Shown: piece by piece, positions 57,693-64,000 of the stretch
Layout: the number at the start of each line of letters is the position of its first letter
Position numbering within the stretch: the stretch's first letter is position 1
Assembly (NCBI RefSeq): GCF_016863015.1
Contig: NZ_BOOB01000024.1
Span: 112,260-176,259 of the forward strand
Source: Microbispora amethystogenes
GTDB lineage: Bacteria > Actinomycetota > Actinomycetes > Streptosporangiales > Streptosporangiaceae
Reading direction: 5' to 3'
DNA: 64,000 nt
Position numbers and translations under genes: made by a program
Notes under the pieces: generated by a model
Databases searched by the model: none
Told to the model about the DNA's origin: nothing
The model's input: the letters and a program-made list of their open reading frames with translations, nothing else

Positions 57693-60083
57693 TCAGTTGC
57701 GGCTCCACTGCTGGTTCGCGCCGCCGTTGCAGGACCAGACGATGATCTTTGTGCCGTTGGCGGTTCCGCCGCCGTTGGCGTCCAGGCAGAGCCCGGACTG
57801 GACGCCGGTGACGGTGCCGTCGGCGTTGAGGTTCCACTGCTGGGCGGCCCCGCCGGAGCAGCCGTTGATGACGGCCGCGGCGCCGGTGGAGGTGCCCGCT
57901 TCGAGGCACTTGCTGCCGTACACCTGGAGCTGTTTGCCGGAGGTGTAGGTCCACTGCTGGTTCGTGCCGCCATTGCAGTCCCACAGCGCCACCTGGGTGC
58001 CGTTGGTCTGCGACTGGTTCGGCACGTCCACGCACCGGCCGCTCGCCAGGCCGCGCAGCAGATTGCCGTTGCCGGTGCCGCCGCCCTGGCCCGGGGTGAT
58101 CGACAGGTTGTCGAACTGCGCGGTCTCGGTCGTGCTGGTGCCGATGCCGGCCTGGCCCGCGCCCCAGGTGCCGTCGGTGACCGAACCGACCTGCGTGCCG
58201 TCGATGCTCGCGGTGATGGTGCTGCCGGAGAAGGTCAGGGCCAGGGTGTGCCAGCGGCCGGTGCCGAGCGAGGCGACGGTGCCGCTGCGGACCGTCGTCA
58301 TCGCGTTGTCGACGTTGTTGCGGATGATCTGCCAGGCGCCGCCGTCGGTCACCCGCAGGTAGTAGGCGTTCAGCCCTTCCGGGCCGAAGGAGTGCTGGGC
58401 GCCGGCCCGGCCGATGATCTCCACGTAACCGCTCTGCTCCAGCATGACGTCGGTGGAGATGGTGTAGTTGCTCCAGGCCAGGTCACCCAGCAGGGCGTAG
58501 GGGTGGGAGCCGCCGGTCCACAGGATCGGCTGGCGCGGGGCCATCTGACGCACGCACCGCCCCGACCGGCCGCCGCCGCAGCCCACGACCTCGAACGAGC
58601 CCTGCATGTCCATCAGGTACTTCGCCTCCCGGCCCACGGCGTAGGAGTCGAAGGTGTCGGAGTAGGGCAGGGCCATCGTGCCCCGGGCCGGGCTGGTCGC
58701 GGTGCCCTTGCCCTGCCCGGTCGTCGTGGTGATCGAGTACACGTACCCGGGCTGGACGGTCAGGGAGTAGGTGCCGCCGGAGGGGGTGAGGTCGCTGGTG
58801 TGGACAAGGTAGTCGGCGGAGTTGCCGGAGTTGAGGTTGGTCGCCCACACGTGCACCTGGCCGGTGGACAGGCCGCCGGTGACGGTGAAGTTCAGCGTCT
58901 GGGCGGAGGTGGCGTCCATCGTCTCGATGATCGTGCTGTAGTCGGTGTTGTTCGTCGACTTCAGCGACACGTAGCTGCCGTTGCCCCGGTTGCCGCCGAT
59001 GTAGCCGCTGGAGGAGTCGAGGTACTTCCAGCCGGGAGCGGTGAACTGGGTGGTCTGCGCCATCACCCAGGCGTTCTTGCCGATCGCGTAGTACCCCGAC
59101 CACGGCTGCGGCGCCACCGCCACACCCATCGTGGCGAAGGGCAGGTTCGGGGTGATCGCGGCGATCACCGGCCAGTTGATGTAGGCGGTCATCTTGCCGT
59201 CGATGTAGTCGCGGTTGATGCCCCGGGCCAGCGCCTTGGCCCCGTCGTTGTAGTCGTCGGACCCGTTCTCACTGGCCCACAGCGCCTTGCCGGAGTTGAT
59301 CGCGTTGGTGGAGCTGGGACAGTTCTGCTGGGCGCCCCGGTAGCCGCAGACGTAGTGCGATCCGTACACGTCGACCGCGTTGCGGAAGGCGCTGTTGTTC
59401 ACCGCGTCGTCGGCCATGCCCCAGCCGAAGTTGTCATCGGCGATGATCTTCACGTTGCCGTAGCCGCGGGAGTCCAGGGCCGAGTTGAGGTTGACGTACC
59501 AGTTCGTGTCGCGGCCCTTCTCGTTCCAGCCGCCCAGGTAGTCGATGGTCAGGTTGTGGCTGTTCTTCGCGCACCCCAGCCAGTCGACCAGGTAGTTGAT
59601 CGTGTCCTGCGACCAGAAGTTGCCGTTGCCCAGCCAGCCGGGGGCGCCCCAGGCGAGGCCCACCAGTTTGATGTTGGGGTTGCGGGCCTTGGCCTGCTCC
59701 ATCAGCCACCACTCGTAGCCGCGGTTGCAGTCGATGTCGCCGGAGGTGTGCCGGTGGCTCGGCTCGGCGCCGTCGGTGGAGTTGGTGTCGCCGCCGATCT
59801 CGACCTTGAGGATCTGCATCGAGGCGCCGTACCCGGGCTTGAACAGGTAGTCGAGGATCTGGGTGCGCTGCGGCTCGGGGTAGTCGACCAGCAGGCGGCT
59901 GTTGCCCCCGCCGCCGCTGATCGCGCCGACACCGTCGAACGTACGCCCGCCGGAACCGCCGTTGATCGTGATCCCGACGGCCGCCCGCGCGGGGGCGACG
60001 GCCACCAGGGACATCGCGACCGCCAGGAGCGCGACCACGACGCTCATGACGCCGCGCACCGGGGGCTCTTTTCGCCTGCTCAT
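57693..60083 (-). CDS. Secreted GH59 beta-galactosidase (galactocerebrosidase-like) with ricin-type lectin
   Basis: A 796-residue exported enzyme. Signal peptide 1-35 (...VAPARA-A). The GH59 barrel opens F-D-G-V-G-A-I-S-G-G-G-G-N-S-R-L-L-V-D-Y-P-E-P-Q-R and K-V-E-I-G-G-D-T-N-S-T-D-G-A-E-P-S-H. The acid/base Glu is in L-G-G-W-N-E-K-G (about 187) and the nucleophile Glu in L-W-A-S-E-N-G (about 268). A beta-sandwich/concanavalin-like region (about 490-650) and a C-terminal ricin B lectin follow with three Q-x-W repeats (N-Q-Q-W-T, A-Q-Q-W-N, N-Q-Q-W-S). GH59 releases beta-galactose. A TGTTAGCGTTAACA site lies in its promoter. Confidence 0.88.
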   Translation of the reverse strand: MSRRKEPPVRGVMSVVVALLAVAMSLVAVAPARAAVGITINGGSGGRTFDGVGAISGGGGNSRLLVDYPEPQRTQILDYLFKPGYGASMQILKVEIGGDTNSTDGAEPSHRHTSGDIDCNRGYEWWLMEQAKARNPNIKLVGLAWGAPGWLGNGNFWSQDTINYLVDWLGCAKNSHNLTIDYLGGWNEKGRDTNWYVNLNSALDSRGYGNVKIIADDNFGWGMADDAVNNSAFRNAVDVYGSHYVCGYRGAQQNCPSSTNAINSGKALWASENGSDDYNDGAKALARGINRDYIDGKMTAYINWPVIAAITPNLPFATMGVAVAPQPWSGYYAIGKNAWVMAQTTQFTAPGWKYLDSSSGYIGGNRGNGSYVSLKSTNNTDYSTIIETMDATSAQTLNFTVTGGLSTGQVHVWATNLNSGNSADYLVHTSDLTPSGGTYSLTVQPGYVYSITTTTGQGKGTATSPARGTMALPYSDTFDSYAVGREAKYLMDMQGSFEVVGCGGGRSGRCVRQMAPRQPILWTGGSHPYALLGDLAWSNYTISTDVMLEQSGYVEIIGRAGAQHSFGPEGLNAYYLRVTDGGAWQIIRNNVDNAMTTVRSGTVASLGTGRWHTLALTFSGSTITASIDGTQVGSVTDGTWGAGQAGIGTSTTETAQFDNLSITPGQGGGTGNGNLLRGLASGRCVDVPNQSQTNGTQVALWDCNGGTNQQWTYTSGKQLQVYGSKCLEAGTSTGAAAVINGCSGGAAQQWNLNADGTVTGVQSGLCLDANGGGTANGTKIIVWSCNGGANQQWSRN

Positions 60084-60111
60084 AGGGGGGTCCTTCCTTC
60101 TGGGCTCGCAA

Positions 60112-60125
60112 TGTTAGCGTTAACA
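60112..60125. promoter_or_regulatory. LacI-type operator in the GH59 promoter
   Basis: TGTTAGCGTTAACA is a 14-bp near-perfect palindrome (only the centre deviates), 29 nt upstream of the GH59 start. It matches the TGTTA-GCGC-TAACA style of LacI operators controlling plant-polysaccharide genes in actinomycetes, and differs from the operators of the two LacI genes nearby. Confidence 0.6.
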
Positions 60126-61056
60126 ATTGCTGTCATGAAGCAATCGACGCCTGCGGCCACCGCGGGGAGGTCCGGGAGCGTGTTCCCGGGCCCGGCGTGA
60201 TGGTCGGACCGCGAGGCCTGGCCCGGGGAGAGCCGGCCTCGGAGGGTCTGGATACCAGTTATCGGCGGAACCTAACGGTCCGTCAAGCCCCCGGTTTCCG
60301 ACTCGTCATCGGATCCCTGAGGCGCTGGTCACCCGGCCGAATGCCGACACATCACGGATGAATGTTTCATACTGTTCGGCCTCGCGGGAGGTGTGACCAG
60401 CCTCAGGGGAGCGCAGACGGGCCGCACCGGAGGAGTGGAGGAACCGCCAGGAAGGCCACAGTGCGGGCTCTTGACAGGCTTCCCGGTGTCGTATTCGCTC
60501 CGCTACGACACTCGCAGGAGAGGAGTGGTCGGATGTTCCGGCTTCCGTCGGCACTGGTATCGGCCGCGGCGCGGTGACCGCCGTGGGGCAGCCCGGTGGG
60601 GCCCGGGAGCAAGTACGACAATCCAGTGGGACGCCATCGACTACGGCGCACCGAGCGGGTCGTACGTCGCGGACTACGGCATGGGCCACACCGGCGGCCG
60701 TTCGGGCCTGGGCCGGTACGCCGACAGCCGCAGCACGAACCAGCAGCGGAAGATCGTCGCGGCGGGCTGACCGTGACCCGTGCAGCGTGAAACTTTCACG
60801 CCGCACTCTCCGGACGAGGCCATCGTCGCCCCGTAGGAGCAGGTGGGGTCGCGCGGGCGAGGGACCGCCCGGGCCCTACTTGACGGGCTCCGGGCACGTG
60901 ATATTTGCTCTGCCTCACCCACCACCACCGTCACGACGAGTTGCCAGGACGAGGAGTCAGACTCCGCGACTCAGTCGTGTGACGCACCGGAGTGCCTATG
61001 GAGCGACCCCGTGCCGACCGGTCAGCCCTGAGCCGCGTCGCCCGTACCGGCCCCGC
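60126..61056. other. Long region without a convincing gene
   Basis: About 930 nt with no frame that shows a recognisable domain, consistent codon bias and a ribosome site together. Short overlapping open frames on both strands near 60300-60800 disagree with each other. A degraded gene is possible around 60590-60770 (+), reading ...YGMGHTGGRSGLGRYADSRS..., but I cannot assign it. The 3' side of the FadR-type gene lies at the right edge. Confidence 0.4.
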
Positions 61057-61833
61057 TCACCCGGGCCAGCCCGTGCTGACCGCCGGGCCGGGCCGCTCGG
61101 CCGGGGAGAAGAGCCGATGCTGGATCTCCCTGCGGTAGTCGTCCAGGGTGTTGTCCACGTGCGCGGCGGCGGCGTGGGCCGCGGCCGCCGGGTCTCCGGC
61201 GCGGATCGCCTGGTAGATGGCGTCGTGTTCCTCGACGGCCTTGGCGGCGTGCCCGCCGACCGAGCCGTGCATCCCGATCATGCTGGACTGGGCCTGGAGC
61301 CGCCTCGCCTCGCGCACGGCGATCTGGAGGAACATGTTGTGCGAGGCGGTCGCGATGGCGGCATGGAAGGCGTCGTCGCCCTCGTTGAACAGGTCCTCGC
61401 GCCCGGTCTCGAAGCCCTGACGGCACACGGCGGCGGCCTCCTCGACCGCTCTGAGCTCGGCGGGGGTGGCCCGGCGCGCGGCCAGCCGGCTGGTCTCCAT
61501 CTCCTGGGCCCGGCGGAACTCGAACAGCATGTAGACGTGGTCGAGGTCGGTGGGCAGGAAGAACGACGCCAGCCGCCCGGCGCCGAGCATCCCCTCGTCG
61601 TCGGCGACGTACAGGCCCCGGCCCTTCTGGGCGCGCACCCGGCCGAGCGCGGACAGGATCTTCACCGCCTCGCGCACGACGGTGCGGCTGGTGCCCAGCT
61701 GCCCGGCCAGGTCGTTCTCCGTCGGCATGCGGTCGCCCGGACGCAGGCCCAGCCGGGCGATCAACTCCAGCACCTGCTCCGCGGCCACCTCGTAGCCCGG
61801 CCGGTATCCGCCCTCACGTGGGGTGTCGGTCAC
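61057..61833 (-). CDS. FadR-type GntR-family transcriptional regulator
   Basis: A 258-residue regulator: winged helix G-Y-E-V-A-A-E-Q-V-L-E-L-I-A-R-L-G-L-R-P-G-D-R-M-P-T-E-N-D-L-A-G-Q-L-G-T-S-R-T-V-V-R-E-A-V-K-I-L (13-58), then an all-helical FCD domain with D-D-A-F-H-A-A-I-A-T-A-S-H-N and the metal/ligand residues E-E-H-D-A-I-Y and A-A-A-H-V-D-N. FCD proteins respond to organic acids or sugar acids. GTG 61833 has GGAGGG 6 nt upstream. It stands alone here and could govern the neighbouring carbohydrate genes; this is an inference from position only. Confidence 0.9.
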   Translation of the reverse strand: MTDTPREGGYRPGYEVAAEQVLELIARLGLRPGDRMPTENDLAGQLGTSRTVVREAVKILSALGRVRAQKGRGLYVADDEGMLGAGRLASFFLPTDLDHVYMLFEFRRAQEMETSRLAARRATPAELRAVEEAAAVCRQGFETGREDLFNEGDDAFHAAIATASHNMFLQIAVREARRLQAQSSMIGMHGSVGGHAAKAVEEHDAIYQAIRAGDPAAAAHAAAAHVDNTLDDYRREIQHRLFSPAERPGPAVSTGWPG

Positions 61834-62290
61834 GGCGCTCCCTCCTTGTGATCGCTGGTAGAAGCATGACTCATTTCCCGGGGAGGGACACGCGGAGGGT
61901 GGGCGGCCGCATGCGATAAGCGCGGCGAACCGGGAGTCGGCGCGAACAGAAGGCATGCCGACGACCGTCGCGGAGTGAGACATTCATCCGAGCACTGCGG
62001 CGGAGACGGGCAGCCGACCCATGCTTCTGTCCGCCATTGCTTCCTGTCCGCCATCGCGCGAATCCCGGCGTCCGCGCGCGGACGGGTCTGCCGCGCCTCG
62101 GCGTGCCTGACCGTGCCGTCGGAGCAGGGCCTCTCAGCCGGTGTTAAGCGGATGAAAAGCCGCGGCGAACTCCCACTCAAGCCTGCGTCCCTACGGTGAT
62201 CGGGACAAGGCGCCGAGACCGGTGAACGAGCGCGTTCGCGCCGCTCACCGGGCCCTCGAGGCGCGGAGCTGTGCAGGAAAGGGAATCGTG
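61834..62290. other. Divergent intergenic region
   Basis: No gene is supported. It contains a short direct repeat (CTGTCCGCCAT at 62027-62037 and 62046-62056) and the promoter regions of the FadR-type gene (leftward) and the secreted protein gene (rightward). Confidence 0.4.
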
Positions 62291-62941
62291 ATGACGAGGA
62301 AATCCGCTCGCGCGGGCGTGGCCGCCGCTCTGACGGTGGCGGGGCTGACGGCCGCGGGGCTGCTGAGCCCGGCCGCTCCGGCATTCGCCGCGGCCGCCGG
62401 CGAGGTGACGGCCACGGTGTCGAACCTCTCCGCGGCGAACGCTCAGATGGCGAAGTACACGCTGGTGAAGTGCCCGTCGACCACCCCGTACATCACCAGC
62501 GCCACGGCCTCGGCGAAGACCGGGGACGCCGAAGACCAGTCGTACACACACTTCAGCGAGTTCTGGCAGTCCGTCCCCGACGGCAGCGCGCAGATGGCGA
62601 AGGTCAACTTCTTCAACTCCCAGACCTTCCAGGAGGAGGCCAAATACGGACCGGTCGTCGTCACGGTCACGCTGACCCTCACGTGTTCCAACATGAAGCC
62701 CTCGGGGCTTCCCCGGCCCGAGTTCAAGCAGAGCGTCTACGTCAGGGGCCTCTCGTACGGCAACCTCCAGGTCAGTTGCCCCGGCAACTATCCGACCGCG
62801 CTGGAGGCCCGAGAGAACCACCCGGCCTGGTTCGTCTCCTATGGTGCGACGACGGCCGGCAGGGTGGGCGCCGCCTCCTGGTACAACCCCGACGAGTACG
62901 TCTTCGGGACCGCCGACGTGACGGTCGCCTGCGGGCCCTGA
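62291..62941 (+). CDS. Secreted protein of unknown function
   Basis: A 216-residue exported protein with a clear signal peptide (MTRKSARAGVAAALTVAGLTAAGLL...AFA-A, cleavage about residue 37). The mature part has strand-rich segments with three Cys (V-K-C-P, L-T-C-S, V-S-C-P and a fourth near the end, V-A-C-G-P), suggesting two disulfides. No catalytic motif or named domain is recognised. The ATG at 62291 follows AGGAAAGGG. It is convergent with the phosphopantetheinyl transferase, 7 nt apart. Confidence 0.7.
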   Translation: MTRKSARAGVAAALTVAGLTAAGLLSPAAPAFAAAAGEVTATVSNLSAANAQMAKYTLVKCPSTTPYITSATASAKTGDAEDQSYTHFSEFWQSVPDGSAQMAKVNFFNSQTFQEEAKYGPVVVTVTLTLTCSNMKPSGLPRPEFKQSVYVRGLSYGNLQVSCPGNYPTALEARENHPAWFVSYGATTAGRVGAASWYNPDEYVFGTADVTVACGP

Positions 62942-62948
62942 TCCAGGC

Positions 62949-63629
62949 TCAGCGGGACTGGGCGGGCACGACGATGGCGGCCAGGAGCAGGCCGTTGGTG
63001 GCGATCCAGCGCCCGGAGAAGCCGGTGAGCTGGGCCCCCGAGACGTACGGCCCCTTCACCTTCAGCGCGGCGGTGAAGCGGCCGTTGTCGGGGTCGATGG
63101 TCACCATCGCGTCCTCGAAGTCGAGCCAGCGCTTCGTCAGCGGGAACCACGCCTTGTAGACCGCTTCCTTGGCCGAGAACAGCAGCCGGTCCCACGCGAC
63201 ACCGGGATGCTTGCGGGCCAGCTTCTGCAGGGCCAGGCGTTCCTCGGGGAGCGAGATCGCATCGAGCACGCCGTTCGTCAGGGCGTCGTCGGGCTCGGCG
63301 TCGATGCCGAGGGTGACGACATCCCCACGGGGGGCGAGTACGGCTCCCCGGTAGCCGGCGCAGTGGGTGATGCTGCCGACCAGGCCCGCCGGCCACTTCG
63401 GCTCGCCCTGATCACCCCGCAGGATGGGCTGCTCGGGCACGCCGAGCAGCTTCATCGCCCGGCGTGCGCAGATGCGCGCGGTGGTGAATTCGTTGCGGCG
63501 CTTGTCCACGGATCGGCTCACGGCCTTCTCCTCCGCCGCGAAGAGCATCCCGTCATGGGCGTCGTGAAAGGTGTCGACCGCCACCACTTCGGGCGGCAGG
63601 ATGCTCCTGATCGCCGCAGGTTCGTTCAT
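62949..63629 (-). CDS. 4'-phosphopantetheinyl transferase (EntD/Sfp type)
   Basis: A 226-residue PPTase. It shows D-K-R-R-N-E-F-T-T-A-R (about 39-49), the P1-like G-S-I-T-H-C-A-G-Y (about 93-101), the Mg-binding G-I-D-A-E-P-D-D (about 115-122) and F-S-A-K-E-A-V-Y-K-A-W-F (about 157-168). It transfers phosphopantetheine from CoA to carrier proteins of NRPS/PKS or fatty-acid systems. No such synthases are in the window, so it acts in trans. ATG 63629 has GGAGGG 5 nt upstream. The left end of an IS200/IS605-type element abuts its promoter, 15 nt upstream of the start codon. Confidence 0.9.
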   Translation of the reverse strand: MNEPAAIRSILPPEVVAVDTFHDAHDGMLFAAEEKAVSRSVDKRRNEFTTARICARRAMKLLGVPEQPILRGDQGEPKWPAGLVGSITHCAGYRGAVLAPRGDVVTLGIDAEPDDALTNGVLDAISLPEERLALQKLARKHPGVAWDRLLFSAKEAVYKAWFPLTKRWLDFEDAMVTIDPDNGRFTAALKVKGPYVSGAQLTGFSGRWIATNGLLLAAIVVPAQSR

Positions 63630-63644
63630 CAAGACCCTCCATGA

Positions 63645-64000
63645 AAACCCCCGCCCTGAGGTGGGGGAGGAATCGGATCCCCTGCGGAGCAGGGCACAGG
63701 CAGGCGGTTTACCGCCAGGCGGAACACTGCACGAACACATGCGATTCTCGGCCGATCGCCTGGCATGATGCGGGGCATGGCGCAGACAGTGAAGCGGGCT
63801 TACCGGTACCGCTTCTACCCGACCCCCGAGCAGGCGTCCGAGCTTGCCCGGACGTTCGGGTGCGTGCGCCTGGTGTACAACAGGGCGCTGGAGGAGCGGA
63901 GTCGCGCCTACGCCTTGGAGGGCCGCCGGGTCTCCTTCGCGGAGTCGTCGGCCTTGCTGACGGCGTGGAAGCGGACCGAAGAGCTGGCGTTCCTGGCCGA
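63645..64000 (+). mobile_element. IS200/IS605-type element, left end (continues beyond the window)
   Basis: Three consecutive hairpins precede the tnpB gene: CCCCCGCC/GGTGGGGG (63648-63667), CCCTGC/GCAGGG (63680-63694) and GGCGGT/ACCGCC (63703-63716). Subterminal imperfect hairpins are how IS200/IS605 elements mark their ends. No tnpA is present on the left side, so this may be a tnpB-only element. The right end is outside the window. Confidence 0.6.
63777..64000 (+). CDS. tnpB: TnpB-like RNA-guided nuclease, N-terminal part
   Basis: The visible 74 residues, K-R-A-Y-R-Y-R-F-Y-P-T-P-E-Q-A-S-E-L-A-R, then T-F-G-C-V-R-L-V-Y-N-R-A-L-E-E-R, match the N-terminal helix-turn-helix domain of IS200/IS605 TnpB (OrfB). 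TnpB proteins are RNA-guided DNA nucleases that help retain the element; the RuvC and zinc-finger parts lie beyond the window. The ATG at 63777 lacks a strong ribosome site; upstream hairpins belong to the element end. Confidence 0.85.
   Translation, partial: MAQTVKRAYRYRFYPTPEQASELARTFGCVRLVYNRALEERSRAYALEGRRVSFAESSALLTAWKRTEELAFLA

Noticed and set aside
60306..60806. 166-codon minus-strand frame in the long gap left of the FadR gene
   Set aside because: Arg/Pro/Ala-rich translation with no domain, no ribosome site, and overlapping competing frames on the other strand.
62949..63629. Phosphopantetheinyl transferase as the edge of an NRPS/PKS cluster
   Set aside because: No carrier protein, condensation or ketosynthase genes are visible in the 60 kb to its left; right side unknown.

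Overview
The window is high-GC DNA (about 70% G+C by eye) with many GTG starts, ECF sigma factors, large AAA/LuxR regulators, LacI-controlled sugar uptake without a local ATPase, and XRE/TPR proteins. This fits a filamentous actinomycete, most likely Streptosporangiales (Nonomuraea/Streptosporangium-like). That placement is inferred from gene content. No rRNA, tRNA or CRISPR array was seen.

1-4.8 kb holds a NADAR protein running off the left edge, a secreted HNH nuclease, an alpha/beta hydrolase, a decayed LuxR regulator, a ferritin-like protein and a STAS protein. 4.8-16.9 kb holds two more hydrolases, two intact giant LuxR-family ATPases, two NmrA-type oxidoreductases, an LtrA-like membrane protein and an ECF41 (SigJ-like) sigma factor. 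Four of these leftward transcription units carry the same promoter-like element (TGTCAC-type -35, 16-17 nt, GGTC/TGTC -10), as expected for an ECF41 regulon. The sigma factor has lost its C-terminal SnoaL-like domain, and a fragment of a third NmrA gene lies at the breakpoint.

17-21.9 kb holds an ArsR-SRPBCC fusion with a DHFR-like enzyme under a 34-bp perfect palindrome, then an aldehyde dehydrogenase and aldo/keto reductase divergent from a TetR regulator. 21.9-23.7 kb is an ABC-F ATPase preceded by a nine-codon leader peptide and mutually exclusive RNA stems, which looks like ribosome-mediated attenuation.

23.9-28.7 kb is a lower-GC island: a small two-TM protein, a formyltransferase-like protein, a small protein plus DUF6879-like pair, and an NB-ARC/TPR (NLR-like) protein. 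The two-TM protein (C-terminus) and the NLR-like protein (N-terminus) share a short V-x-Q-A-R-D-x-H motif. This resembles effector/NLR pairs thought to signal through amyloid-like motifs, and it is the best candidate for an undescribed conflict system here.

28.8-37.5 kb: XRE-cupin regulator and MFS exporter, an ADP-ribosylglycohydrolase-like protein lacking its metal motif, a DUF4352 protein, a solitary HTH/N6-methylase, a secreted vWA protein and an IS5-type remnant. 37.6-44.9 kb: small proteins, GNAT, a PD-(D/E)XK-like protein, 2'-5' RNA ligase-like protein, XRE/TPR regulator, and a DUF2075 helicase split by an in-frame stop. 45-48.6 kb: a Ser/Thr kinase and an ECF42 sigma factor with its DGPF partner.

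48.6-60.1 kb is a carbohydrate cluster: two LacI repressors, a Gfo/Idh/MocA oxidoreductase, an I36 protein, a binding protein with two permeases, a GH63-like glycosidase and a secreted GH59 with ricin-type lectin, with recognisable operators at each promoter. The right end has a FadR-type regulator, a secreted protein, a 4'-phosphopantetheinyl transferase and the left end of an IS200/IS605-type tnpB element running off the window.
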